Below, in pieces: positions 36,005 through 44,289 of a stretch of 64,000 nucleotides of DNA (positions within the stretch are counted from its first letter, which is position 1; every line of letters begins with the position of its first letter). Source of the DNA: Allomuricauda sp. TY007. Lineage in GTDB: Bacteria > Bacteroidota > Bacteroidia > Flavobacteriales > Flavobacteriaceae. The notes beneath the pieces are model-generated. The model saw only the letters and a program-made list of their open reading frames with translations, was not told the origin of the DNA and made no database searches. The stretch is from the NCBI RefSeq assembly GCF_010468565.1, contig NZ_WUEG01000006.1:62001-126000 (forward strand), in the 5' to 3' direction. A program made the translations under genes and the position numbers.

Positions 36005-36754
36005 ATGCTTAAAGAAGAAAGGCAGCATTCCATACTCAATGAGGTGGAGTTGCATAACAGGGTATTGCTGACAGATTTGGCGGACAAGCTCAATGTTTCC
36101 GTAGATACCGTAAGAAGGGACGTCAAAGAGCTTGATGATGAAAACCTCTTGGTCAAAGTGCATGGAGGTGCTGTTTCTCTGGGATTTGCCAATCACAGTC
36201 CCCAACAGAGCAATGTTTATGCCCAAGACAAGAAAATAACTATCGCAAAAAAGGCATTGGGCCTTCTTAAAAACAATAGTGTCATTTTGATTGATGGAGG
36301 GACAACCTGCCTCGAGTTGGCTAAATTGTTGCCCGTAAACCTAAAACTTACTTGTTTCACTCTGAGTCTGCCTGTAGCTATGGAGTTGCTGCGCAAACCT
36401 AATGTGGAAACCATATTTATTGGGGGTACACTATCAAAGGGGTCGCAAATAGCAATGGGGTCCAGTACTATCAATGCACTGTCACAGATTAAAGTGGATT
36501 ATAGTTTTATAGGTACGGGCTATGTTGACACGGAATTTGGATTGACTGAGTTTGATTGGGATGTGGTTCAGACGAAAAAAGCCGTAATCAATGCTTCCAA
36601 GAAAGCCGTACTTTTATGTATTTCGGAGAAGTTGAATTCCCAACATCGCTTTAAAACGTGCGATTTGAACGTAATCAATACCATGATAACGGAGTTGGAA
36701 CCTTGGGATTCAAAACTGGACGCATTCAAAAATTTGAACATACAAATACTATAA
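36005..36754 (+). CDS. DeoR/GlpR-family transcriptional regulator
   Basis: 249 residues. N-terminal HTH (LLTDLADKLNVSVDTVRRDVKELDDENLLVKVHGGAV) and a C-terminal DeoR sensor domain (IDGGTTCLELAKLLP, FIGGTLSKGSQIAMGSS). DeoR sensors bind phosphosugars. With murQ 4 bp downstream and the nagB-like gene divergent, the likely effector is an amino-sugar phosphate such as MurNAc-6-P or GlcNAc-6-P. Confidence 0.92.
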   Translation: MLKEERQHSILNEVELHNRVLLTDLADKLNVSVDTVRRDVKELDDENLLVKVHGGAVSLGFANHSPQQSNVYAQDKKITIAKKALGLLKNNSVILIDGGTTCLELAKLLPVNLKLTCFTLSLPVAMELLRKPNVETIFIGGTLSKGSQIAMGSSTINALSQIKVDYSFIGTGYVDTEFGLTEFDWDVVQTKKAVINASKKAVLLCISEKLNSQHRFKTCDLNVINTMITELEPWDSKLDAFKNLNIQIL

Positions 36755-36758
36755 AGTA

Positions 36759-37574
36759 GTGGTGGAAAAACATATTAAGATTACAGAGGAGCCATCCAAC
36801 TATGATGGATTGGAGGGAATGGATACGTTGGAGATCGTAGCCAATATCAACAATGAGGACAAGAAAGTGGCTGAAGCTGTCAAGCAGGTATTGCCTCAGG
36901 TGGTCACAGTAGTCGATGAAACGGCCAAACGTTTTGAAAAAGGGGGTAGACTTTTTTATATAGGGGCCGGAACCAGTGGTAGATTGGGCATATTGGATGC
37001 TTCGGAAATTCCACCTACGTTTGGGATGCCCCATGACCGGGTAATTGGATTGATTGCAGGAGGAGACGAGGCGATTCGCAAGGCGGTCGAGAATGCTGAA
37101 GATGACACAAAGCAAGCTTGGAAAGACCTTCAGGAACATAATATTAATGATAATGATGTTTTGGTGGGCATTGCTGCTTCGGGCACTACTCCTTACGTTT
37201 TGGGAGGGATTGAAGATGCAAAGTCCAATGGTATTCTAACAGTGGGGATTACCAATAATCCAGGGTCCCCTTTGGCTAAATCAACCGATATCCCGATTGA
37301 AGTAAACGTAGGCCCCGAATTTTTAACAGGTAGTACCCGAATGAAAAGTGGAACCAGTCAAAAAATGGTCCTGAACATGATTTCCACCGCCTTGATGATT
37401 CGTGTAGGTAGGGTAAAAGGCAACAAAATGGTGAACATGCAATTGAGCAACACCAAATTAGTGGATAGAGGGACACGTTATATTATGGAAGAGTTGGACC
37501 TGAGTTATGAGGAAGCCGAAAAAGCGCTCAAAAAATATGGTTCGGTCAAGTTGGCCGTAGATGCTTTGAAATAA
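36759..37574 (+). CDS. murQ: N-acetylmuramic acid 6-phosphate etherase
   Basis: 271 residues with a GTG start 4 bp after the regulator; a second GTG follows at once, and the next ATG (36819) would cut conserved sequence. SIS-domain motifs: YIGAGTSGRLGILDASEIPPTFG, GIAASGTTPYVLGG, EFLTGSTRMKSGTSQKMVLNM. It removes lactate from MurNAc-6-P to give GlcNAc-6-P. Slightly shorter than the ~298-residue E. coli enzyme at the C-terminus. Confidence 0.95.
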   Translation: MVEKHIKITEEPSNYDGLEGMDTLEIVANINNEDKKVAEAVKQVLPQVVTVVDETAKRFEKGGRLFYIGAGTSGRLGILDASEIPPTFGMPHDRVIGLIAGGDEAIRKAVENAEDDTKQAWKDLQEHNINDNDVLVGIAASGTTPYVLGGIEDAKSNGILTVGITNNPGSPLAKSTDIPIEVNVGPEFLTGSTRMKSGTSQKMVLNMISTALMIRVGRVKGNKMVNMQLSNTKLVDRGTRYIMEELDLSYEEAEKALKKYGSVKLAVDALK

Positions 37575-37585
37575 GTGGGTCCAGA

Positions 37586-38704
37586 TTATTTTGGCTCCAA
37601 TCGGTAAACCCCTTTACCTTCAATACCTACATAAATAAAACCATCTGGTGCTTGGCGTACATTCCGAACTCGGCCCATGCCGTCCAGTAATTTTTCGCGA
37701 TAGACAACTTTGTTGTCTTTTAGTTCCAATCGCTCCAAATATTGAAAAGCCAGGGAGCCTACCAATAAATTGTCTTTCCATTTGGGATATTTCAAGGAAG
37801 TAACAAACGTCATCCCAGACGGTGCAATGGATGGTGTCCACTGGTACAATGGCTGTTCCATGCCTGGCCTTGAGGTTTCATCGGTAATTTCGGTGCCACT
37901 ATAATTAATACCGTAGGTGATTACGGGCCATCCATAGTTTTTCCCTTTTTGTATGATATTGATTTCATCCCCGCCCCTTGGTCCGTGCTCATGTTCCCAA
38001 AGCACTCCAGTTTTAGGATGAAGAGCCAAGCCTTGAGGATTTCTATGCCCATAGCTGTAGATGGCTTTTTTTGCCCCTGTTTTATCAATAAACGGATTGT
38101 CTTCAGGAATACGGCCATCATCGTGCAAACGATAAATTTTACCTCCATCGCGTGTAATATCCTGTGGGTTTACATCCCTGTCCCCTCTTTCACCAATGGA
38201 GAAGAACAAGTAACCATCATTGTCAAACTCAATTCTAGATCCAAAATGTTGCCCGCGTGTGGAGTTTGGCGATGCTTTATACAATTTTTCAATGTTCACG
38301 AGCTTGTTGTTGGATAACTTTGCGCGTATAATGGCCGTATTGCCACCTTTTTCATTGCCTTCGGTAGAAGCGTAGGAAAAATAAATCCAACCATTATTGT
38401 CGTAATCGGGATGCAGTTCAATATCCATTAAACCACCTTGTCCACGGTTGTATACTTCAGGGGCATTGCCTACTTCAATGGTTTTTCCGGATTTGTGGAG
38501 AAGGAGCTTTCCGGATTTCTCTGATACCAAGATACTATTGTCGGACAAAAATACCATGCCCCAAGGATTTTGGACCCCACCTACCACAAGCTTAGGTGTA
38601 AAATCAATGGTTGCTGGAAGATGTATGCCCTTATCTAATTTTTGGGCACAGGATGTACTGAGCAATAGAATAAAAAAATATGGGAATAAGAGGCTCTTTT
38701 GCAT
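37586..38704 (-). CDS. PQQ-type sugar dehydrogenase (glucose/sorbosone dehydrogenase family), lipoprotein
   Basis: 372 residues. Signal peptide with lipobox STSC. Soluble aldose dehydrogenase-like six-bladed propeller motifs: VGGVQNPWGMVFLSD, LMDIELHPDYDNNGWIYFSY, GHRNPQGLALHPKTG, HGPRGGDEIN and GKNYGWPVITYG. Oxidises sugars with PQQ and Ca2+ in related enzymes; cofactor and substrate are inferred. Convergent with murQ, 11 bp apart. Confidence 0.92.
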   Translation of the reverse strand: MQKSLLFPYFFILLLSTSCAQKLDKGIHLPATIDFTPKLVVGGVQNPWGMVFLSDNSILVSEKSGKLLLHKSGKTIEVGNAPEVYNRGQGGLMDIELHPDYDNNGWIYFSYASTEGNEKGGNTAIIRAKLSNNKLVNIEKLYKASPNSTRGQHFGSRIEFDNDGYLFFSIGERGDRDVNPQDITRDGGKIYRLHDDGRIPEDNPFIDKTGAKKAIYSYGHRNPQGLALHPKTGVLWEHEHGPRGGDEINIIQKGKNYGWPVITYGINYSGTEITDETSRPGMEQPLYQWTPSIAPSGMTFVTSLKYPKWKDNLLVGSLAFQYLERLELKDNKVVYREKLLDGMGRVRNVRQAPDGFIYVGIEGKGVYRLEPK

Positions 38705-38861
38705 GATTTTATGTTGAAATAATAGATAAACAGCAGATTTAAAAGTCCGTTTTATGGAAGATAAAGAGAATTTTTGTAAGAACAGAAACTATGATTTAGA
38801 ATATTGAAAATCCAAATTTGAGTATTCTCTATGTGGTTTTGGTAAAAAAGTAATTTTAGGA

Positions 38862-38890
38862 TTGAAATGTCACCAAAATTTATATTTTTG
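38862..38890 (+). promoter_or_regulatory. promoter upstream of tRNA-Pro
   Basis: TTG (38862-38864), 18 nt, TATTTTTG (38883-38890): a full -33/-7 pair with the same spacing as in front of the polyamine leader. Its start point lies next to a partial copy of the tRNA 5' end rather than the intact tRNA. Confidence 0.55.
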
Positions 38891-38898
38891 CATTCCGT

Positions 38899-39035
38899 TT
38901 TCGGGATGTGGCCCTTACGGCTACGCTCAGGATAGACTCCGTCTGTTACCCAGACCGCTTAGCGGTAGGCGGAATTGTAATTTGGGTATTGTTTTTTTGA
39001 ATTTTATCAGCATTTTGCTGATTTCGGGATGTGGC
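38899..39035. repeat. direct repeat flanking a ~110-bp insert at the tRNA-Pro 5' end
   Basis: TTTCGGGATGTGGC occurs at 38899-38912 and again at 39022-39035, where it forms the first bases of the tRNA. The DNA between (38913-39021) holds a dispersed-repeat unit (GGCTACGCTCAGGATAGAC and CCGC-TTA-GCGG) and a TCAGC/GCTGA hairpin. It looks like an insertion with target duplication that kept the tRNA intact. Confidence 0.5.
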
Positions 39036-39098
39036 GCAGTCTGGTAGCGTACGCGCATGGGGTGCGCGTGGTCGCTGGTTCGAATCCAGTCATCCCGA
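39025..39098 (+). tRNA. tRNA-Pro (anticodon GGG)
   Basis: Complete cloverleaf: acceptor CGGGATG/CATCCCG, D-stem GCGC/GCGT, anticodon stem CGCGC/GCGCG with loop ATGGGGT (anticodon GGG at 39059-39061), T-arm GCTGG-TTCGAAT-CCAGT, discriminator A at 39098. CCA is not encoded. Reads CCC/CCU proline codons. Confidence 0.95.
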
Positions 39099-39119
39099 CT
39101 TACCTTATTTAAGTAAAAT

Positions 39120-39155
39120 CAAAACACTGTTAATCTTGTGATTTTCAGTGTTTTG
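39120..39155 (+). terminator. terminator after tRNA-Pro
   Basis: 10-bp perfect stem CAAAACACTG / CAGTGTTTTG with a 16-nt loop followed by TGTTTTT, 22 bp after the tRNA. Confidence 0.7.
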
Positions 39156-39659
39156 TGTTTTTAAACATATCGTTTGAATTCATTTAAAACCATCTAAAAT
39201 CATATCAAGCGTGTTCCCATCGGGAGCAAACACTTACAGTTCTTGTTGTAACTTTAAATGACTTTTAGAACCATTTTTCTTGTGTTTTGACTTTCACAGT
39301 ATTCACACTCAAATAAGGTAGTACCTAGACCGTATTTATGCAGGATTCCTTCTTGTAACCAAGTCCGACAGTCTTTTGTTTGAAATCCGTTCTGTCCTCA
39401 CTTTTGGTATTTTGATATGCTTTCAAAAGTTAATTCAACTAACTTATAAGACCTATTTTTTATGTACAGTCAAAAGGGATAAGTCCTAATTTTAACTTTT
39501 ACAATTGCTGGATAGTGTCAAGATGTAATCCATTAATTTAGAACCTTGAGTTTCCTGAAAAGGAGTCAAATCCATTTTTGTAACCTTTTTGTATCTCAAT
39601 TTGTCCAATGGGTGTGAATTCACAAAAAAACACATCAATCAAATTAAAATTTTTTAAAG
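39156..39659. other. gene-poor spacer with a possible decayed ORF
   Basis: No intact gene. On the minus strand 39254-39397 is an open stretch of about 47 codons containing CRTWLQEGILHKYG and TLFECEYCESQN, which looks protein-like with a CxxC; an in-frame stop separates it from a further open stretch upstream (to about 39480). It may be a relic gene. The remainder shows nothing notable. Confidence 0.3.
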
Positions 39660-40772
39660 ATGAGATACATGTTACCTATTATTAGAATAATCCTATTATC
39701 AATAGCAATTTTAGCGGCTCGGGACACCTGTGCACAAAACAAGTACATAGAAACAGTTGAAGGGAATACACTACCCCTTTCCAAATTGGAGGCAGAAGTT
39801 GTGAAGGCAATGAAAGCCAACAATATACCTGGAGTTTCCATGGCCATCATCAACAAGAACAAAATGGTGTACCATAATGTGTTTGGGGTCGCCAACTCAG
39901 AAACAGGTACACTGGTGACCAAGGCGAGCATTTTTGAGGGAGCTTCGCTTTCCAAACCCATTTTTGCCTATTTTGTAATGAAGATGGTAGAAGAAGGTGT
40001 CCTGGATTTGGATAAACCGCTCCATGAATATTTGCCCCACCCGGGTATTGCACCAGAAAGTGTAAAAGATTATAAATTGATAACGGCCCGCATGGTATTG
40101 GCTCACCAAACAGGTTTTCCCAATCATGCCAATGGCGAACCTATAAAACTGGCCTTTGCTCCAGGAACCGATTTTATGTACTCAGGGGAAGCCTACCAAT
40201 ATTTGGCGGCTGTCATTGGTCAGTTAAAAGGTGTTGGATTTAAAGAACGATTGAACGAGCTGTTCCAAAAAGAAGTGACCATTCCCTTGAATATGGAGCA
40301 TACCACCTTTATTTGGGACGACTATTTGAAGGAACACAAAGTTTTTGGGCACAACAGTGAAGGCAAACCTACCCAAAACAGTCCGGCTGCAGGTGGATGG
40401 AGTGGAAAAACCTTCAATGCTTTTTCCAGTGTGCACAGTGAAGCTTCAGAATATGCTAAATTTATTATTGCAATGCTCAAAAGGAAAGGGTTGAAAAATG
40501 ACACTTTTGAAGCTATGCTCAAGGAAGAGACCCATTTTTCGGATAATAACCCACTTAAAAAAGAAATAGGCCAAACAGGTTGGGGACTTGGCTTTGCACA
40601 AAAAGTCACTTCAAAGGGAACCATGCATATGCACACGGGGAACAATCACGATTTTCAAGCGTACGCCATGTTTATGCCGGAAAAGGAATATGGCTTGGTG
40701 GTATTTACCAATTGTGATAAGATGCCACAATTTTTGGAAGCGCTTTCAGTAGTGATGGGCCCACAATTCTAG
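39660..40772 (+). CDS. secreted serine hydrolase (class C beta-lactamase-like family)
   Basis: 370 residues with a signal peptide ending DTCAQ. Penicillin-binding fold motifs: SLSK (Ser-x-x-Lys, in GASLSKPIFAY), YSG (MYSGEAYQYL) and HTG (MHTGNNHDF) replacing KTG. Such proteins are D-aminopeptidases, esterases or beta-lactamase homologues; the HTG triad favours an esterase/peptidase. First gene of a run with DUF6249, ECF sigma and a membrane protein. Confidence 0.9.
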   Translation: MRYMLPIIRIILLSIAILAARDTCAQNKYIETVEGNTLPLSKLEAEVVKAMKANNIPGVSMAIINKNKMVYHNVFGVANSETGTLVTKASIFEGASLSKPIFAYFVMKMVEEGVLDLDKPLHEYLPHPGIAPESVKDYKLITARMVLAHQTGFPNHANGEPIKLAFAPGTDFMYSGEAYQYLAAVIGQLKGVGFKERLNELFQKEVTIPLNMEHTTFIWDDYLKEHKVFGHNSEGKPTQNSPAAGGWSGKTFNAFSSVHSEASEYAKFIIAMLKRKGLKNDTFEAMLKEETHFSDNNPLKKEIGQTGWGLGFAQKVTSKGTMHMHTGNNHDFQAYAMFMPEKEYGLVVFTNCDKMPQFLEALSVVMGPQF

Positions 40773-40839
40773 GTTTGAATTGTTAAATAATCGATATAAA
40801 AAACATAGAAATCAATAAATACATCAAAAAAGGATAGTT

Positions 40840-41172
40840 ATGGAAAATATACAGGATGCTTTGGGTGCTCTGCTTCTAATGGGAGGTATAGTGGCAGTGG
40901 TCTTCATTGTAGTGAGGTATACTTATCTTTTAAAAAAGGCCATGATAGAAAAAGGGCTTAAACCTTCCCAAACTGGGAATAAAATGCAATATGTAGATAT
41001 AGGTTGTATTGTACTCGGCCTTGGTGTTGGGTTGATTGCATCGACCATTTTTACCACAATGGACCTATCGGAGGACACGGCCGATTTATTTATTTGGGGT
41101 ACCATCCTTGTATTCGGTGCCGGGGGATTGTTACTGGCGCATTGGTTGCGAAAAAAGGAAAGTGGAAGATAG
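40840..41172 (+). CDS. DUF6249-like small membrane protein
   Basis: 110 residues with three hydrophobic helices (ALLLMGGIVAVVFIVVRY, IGCIVLGLGVGLIAS, IWGTILVFGAGGLLLAHWL) and a basic loop. Such proteins are regularly encoded directly before ECF sigma factors in Bacteroidota. It ends 11 bp inside the sigma gene, so the two are translationally coupled and it could take part in controlling the sigma factor. Confidence 0.75.
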   Translation: MENIQDALGALLLMGGIVAVVFIVVRYTYLLKKAMIEKGLKPSQTGNKMQYVDIGCIVLGLGVGLIASTIFTTMDLSEDTADLFIWGTILVFGAGGLLLAHWLRKKESGR

Positions 41173-41737
41173 GGACTCCAAGGATATTGCACTTGTGGCA
41201 AAGAGCATGCAAGGGAATAAGGAGGCATTTAGGGAATTGGTAGAGATTCATAAAAATGCGTCCCTTTCCCTTGCTTGTTCTATTTTAAAAAATCAAGTAG
41301 TTGCAGAAGACGCCGTTCAGACTGCCTTTATAAAAGTCTATCAAAAAATGCATACGTTCAAACAACGGTCCAAGTTTTCGACATGGCTGTATCGGATTGT
41401 GATAAACACTTCGTACAACATACTAAAACAGCAAAAAAAGTATGTTGAAATCGAGACAGGCGAAACTCTAAGGATTGAAACGGAAGGGGAACACAATGAC
41501 ACACCTTTAATGCAACAGGAAAAAAGAAAATATATTTGTCTTGCTCTCAACGACTTAAACCCCGACGAAGCTTTGGTACTCAGGCTATTTTATTTGTACG
41601 AATACAAGATTTCCGAAATACAGAAAATCACGGGGTTCAGCAATTCAAAGATTAAAGTAAATCTTCATAGGGGCCGGAAAAATATGGGAGATCGGTTAAA
41701 AAAATTATTGGGCAACGAGCTAAAAGAGATAATATGA
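41162..41737 (+). CDS. ECF RNA polymerase sigma factor
   Basis: 191 residues from a GTG at 41162 preceded by AAAGGAAA; the frame opens earlier but that part is out-of-frame DUF6249 coding. Region 2: AFRELVEIHKNASLSLACSILKNQVVAEDAVQTAFIKVYQKMHTFKQRSKFSTWLYRIVIN; region 4: ALNDLNPDEALVLRLFYLYEYKISEIQKITGFSNSKIKVNLHRGRKNM. A subsequent gene overlaps by 4 bp and encodes a membrane protein that may be its anti-sigma partner. Confidence 0.92.
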   Translation: MEDRDSKDIALVAKSMQGNKEAFRELVEIHKNASLSLACSILKNQVVAEDAVQTAFIKVYQKMHTFKQRSKFSTWLYRIVINTSYNILKQQKKYVEIETGETLRIETEGEHNDTPLMQQEKRKYICLALNDLNPDEALVLRLFYLYEYKISEIQKITGFSNSKIKVNLHRGRKNMGDRLKKLLGNELKEII

Positions 41738-42072
41738 AAGAGGAGCAGATAAAAAAAGTACTTAAAGAGAGTGAAATTCGTACTTCTGATGGGTTTACGG
41801 ATAGACTCATGCAGCGGATTGAGCAGGAAGAAGAAAAAACTGCAATCATTCAAATTCCACCATTAAGCTATGCCATTTTTGCCTTGGCCGCTTTACTATT
41901 GGTTATGGGTATATATCTGTATTTTGGCGATGTACCGTCTTTTTCTATTGCCAATATTAGGATGGGTGCAATAAAGACCCCTATATTTCTAGGTTTATCT
42001 TTTTTAGTGTTGGCAGGGATGAATCAAATCCTGAAAACCAACCGCTCTATGTACACTATAATGAAAAATTAA
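41734..42072 (+). CDS. small membrane protein, possible anti-sigma factor
   Basis: 112 residues: a charged cytoplasmic N-terminal segment of ~45 residues (EEQIKKVLKESEIRTSDGFTDRLMQRIEQEEE) and two transmembrane helices (AIFALAALLLVMGIYLYF; TPIFLGLSFLVLAGMNQIL). The layout and 4-bp overlap with the sigma gene suggest an anti-sigma, but no zinc-binding HxxxCxxC is present, so this is inference. Confidence 0.7.
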   Translation: MKEEQIKKVLKESEIRTSDGFTDRLMQRIEQEEEKTAIIQIPPLSYAIFALAALLLVMGIYLYFGDVPSFSIANIRMGAIKTPIFLGLSFLVLAGMNQILKTNRSMYTIMKN

Positions 42073-42145
42073 TTGACGGGTTCGGCTATTTCATAAATAT
42101 TGAATGAACATTCTATAAGCTCTGCTCAATCAAAGGCGGTATCCA

Positions 42146-42529
42146 CTATGCATGATTTTTGGAGACCAAATAGGATACAATAGCCTTTACACGAGTTCCC
42201 TTGGCACTCGTAAATTCGTAAAAATCAGAAAACCCGAGAGTGCTTCCATCTTCCAATACCATTTCACCATTTACGGCGGCTTCTTTACCGTGGGTAATTA
42301 TACTATAAATGGTTAACTCTTGTACTTTGTTTTGTCGCATTACCTGTAACACTGTTCTAAAGGGCTTTATACCGCTGATAGTTTTGTCTCCGACCAAAGT
42401 CCATGTAATGTTGGTATCAAGTAAACCTATTGCCTTTTCAATTTCATTGGATGCAAAATAGCAGGTAAGGTCTTTGACCAACGCTCTTTTTGGGGCATTT
42501 CCACAATCAGGTTTTATATTTAGTTTCAC
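42146..42529 (-). CDS. NTF2/SnoaL-like protein
   Basis: 127 residues. LTCYFASNEIEKAIGLLDTNITWTLVGDKTISG followed by mixed strands (EMVLEDGSTLGFSDFYEF) fits a SnoaL/NTF2-like cone fold, used by isomerases and dehydratases as well as binding proteins. Last gene of the eight-gene leftward operon. Function unknown. Confidence 0.78.
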   Translation of the reverse strand: MKLNIKPDCGNAPKRALVKDLTCYFASNEIEKAIGLLDTNITWTLVGDKTISGIKPFRTVLQVMRQNKVQELTIYSIITHGKEAAVNGEMVLEDGSTLGFSDFYEFTSAKGTRVKAIVSYLVSKNHA

Positions 42530-42607
42530 TTTGCTTGGTGTTTGTTGATTGCATTTACTTTTTAACGATTGTATTATAACATTGACTCCGATAAAGTTAT
42601 ACGCTGC

Positions 42608-42892
42608 TTAGGTGATTAATGTCGACATTTTTATAGGGATTTCATCGGGCAGGATTTGTATGTCCTCTTGATATGCTTTTACCAGCTTAATGATAGGGAC
42701 AGTATCTATTGTACTTTCCATAGAAGCTACCCGCAGGATATTGTCGCAATCCTCTAAATCAAAATTGATTTCACAATAAGGAAATTCCTTTTGGAGTTTG
42801 CCCAAAAGGAATTCCGCTTTTTCAATAGTGGTTACCGAGGTGCGAAATACCTCTACCATATTTAATTGTTTCCCATTGAAATTTTTGTTCAT
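42608..42892 (-). CDS. small conserved protein, paralogue of the 72-residue protein at 23354
   Basis: 94 residues from the ATG at 42892, or 83 from the ATG at 42859, which aligns with the paralogue start (MVEVFRTSV against MKTILVFKTSV). Predicted ferredoxin-like fold; the NFDLEDCDNILRV core is identical between the two. Upstream sequence in the same frame overlaps the VOC gene and is not used. Function unknown. Confidence 0.72.
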   Translation of the reverse strand: MNKNFNGKQLNMVEVFRTSVTTIEKAEFLLGKLQKEFPYCEINFDLEDCDNILRVASMESTIDTVPIIKLVKAYQEDIQILPDEIPIKMSTLIT

Positions 42893-42917
42893 GTTTGATT
42901 TTATAGTCGTGATAAGA

Positions 42918-43343
42918 TTACTGTCCTTGAGGATTATAATTGACCATCCAATGGACACCAAACTTGTCCACAAAGCTTCCAAAGTAGTCGCCCCAGAACT
43001 GGTCGGCCATGGGCATTTCAATTTTCCCTCCTTTTGAAAGGCCATTGAACAGACGGTCTGCTTCTTCTTTACTCTCCGGATGCAGTGAGATATAGTTGTT
43101 GTTTCCTTTCATGAGCTTATGCCCCATGGAAGGGACAGTATCAGAAGCCATAAGAATAGTATCCTTGGAAATGGGCAATGAGATATGCATGGTACGATTT
43201 TTTTCTTCTTCGGATAGTTTCTCGGCATCGGGGGCATCCCCCATTTTCATGTTCGCGATAAAATCTCCGCCAAACACCCCTTTGTAAAAGTTGAATGCTT
43301 CTTCTGCTTTTCCGTCAAAATTTAAGTATGGATTTACTTTCAT
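42918..43343 (-). CDS. PhnB-like VOC-family protein
   Basis: 141 residues. MKVNPYLNFDGKAEEAFNFYKGVFGG start, and DQFWGDYFGSFVDKFGVHWMVNYNP end, typical of PhnB-like glyoxalase-fold proteins. Metal-ligand positions are only partly kept, so catalysis is uncertain. Part of the operon of small stress-type proteins. Confidence 0.85.
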   Translation of the reverse strand: MKVNPYLNFDGKAEEAFNFYKGVFGGDFIANMKMGDAPDAEKLSEEEKNRTMHISLPISKDTILMASDTVPSMGHKLMKGNNNYISLHPESKEEADRLFNGLSKGGKIEMPMADQFWGDYFGSFVDKFGVHWMVNYNPQGQ

Positions 43344-43380
43344 TGTTTTTGATTTATAGTATTAATGTTTATGTGTGATT

Positions 43381-43824
43381 TTACGATTGCTTTTCCGCCA
43401 ACGCTTTTACTTTTTCCAAGGCTTTGGGCCAAGTATCCAAAAAGAAATTTTTGTACCCATCAACAACATCTATTTCTATATGTAATAGAGTTTTGTCATC
43501 AATATGTTCGAGGATGTAATCTTCCATGGCCCCTGCCCACTGTTTTGCTTCTGTGCTCTTATAATCTTCTACTCCGTTCGTAATAATTCCCAAATGCTCT
43601 ATGGACATGTATTTATCAGGAACATTTTGTCTTATACTACTCACCATTCCTCTTCCATCTTGAGTTAAAAAATAAGCTTTGCTTCCTTCTTTCCAGTCTG
43701 TTTTGGCATAAGACCCTTCGGAGAAAACTGCTGTCCATTCACGATAGGTGTCATCATTCCATAGTATTTGCCACACCTTATCGGTCGGGGCGTTGATTGT
43801 TATTTTAAACTTTTGTTGTATCAT
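43381..43824 (-). CDS. SRPBCC (AHSA1/START-like) domain protein
   Basis: 147 residues from the ATG at 43824; the frame opens further upstream but that part overlaps the preceding VOC gene. INAPTDKVWQILWNDDTYREWTAVFSEGSYAKTDWKEG is the AHSA1 N-terminal signature, with a hydrophobic C-terminal helix (WPKALEKVKALAEK). Binds hydrophobic ligands in the family; role not known. Confidence 0.85.
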   Translation of the reverse strand: MIQQKFKITINAPTDKVWQILWNDDTYREWTAVFSEGSYAKTDWKEGSKAYFLTQDGRGMVSSIRQNVPDKYMSIEHLGIITNGVEDYKSTEAKQWAGAMEDYILEHIDDKTLLHIEIDVVDGYKNFFLDTWPKALEKVKALAEKQS

Positions 43825-43834
43825 TTTATACAAT

Positions 43835-44245
43835 TTATCCAGGCATTTTTTCCATATCCATATACAGCATGCTCCATCGGTGCCCGTCCAAATCTTCAAA
43901 ACCAAAAGCGTACATCCAACCATCGGATTCACCAGGTTCTGCAAAGATTTTGCCACCGGCTTTTTGTACTGTTTTTGCCATTGCATCTACTTCCGATTTG
44001 CTCTGGGCATCGATATTGATCAATACTTCCGTTCCTTTTTGGGTATCACTGATTTCATTCTGTGCAAACCCTTTAAAAGCGTTCTCGGGAAACAACATCA
44101 ACACAAAATTGTTTTCTCCGATAAGGAAGCTCCCCAAGTGCTCAGCATCTTTATGCATTGGATTTTCCTTAAAACCAATGGCATTAAAAAATTCCTTCGA
44201 TTTTTTAATGTTCTTTACAGGTAGGTTCAACCAAATAGTTTTCAT
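43835..44245 (-). CDS. VOC-family (glyoxalase-like) protein
   Basis: 136 residues: IWLNLPVKNIKKSKEFFNAIGF, ..., GWMYAFGFEDLDGHRWSMLYMD. Two beta-alpha-beta-beta-beta modules of a fosfomycin-resistance/glyoxalase fold. Ten bases ahead of the SRPBCC gene. Confidence 0.85.
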   Translation of the reverse strand: MKTIWLNLPVKNIKKSKEFFNAIGFKENPMHKDAEHLGSFLIGENNFVLMLFPENAFKGFAQNEISDTQKGTEVLINIDAQSKSEVDAMAKTVQKAGGKIFAEPGESDGWMYAFGFEDLDGHRWSMLYMDMEKMPG

Positions 44246-44289
44246 GATTTTTAGTTTAAGTTATGTTTTCCGCCTGCTTGATGCAGGGA

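Noticed and set aside
41036..41161. ATG-started N-terminal extension of the ECF sigma factor
   Set aside because: This part is out-of-frame DUF6249 coding sequence; family similarity starts after the GTG at 41162.
43825..43986. 54-residue N-terminal extension of the SRPBCC protein
   Set aside because: Overlaps the preceding VOC gene in another frame, has no family similarity, and a good ATG at 43824 fits the domain start.
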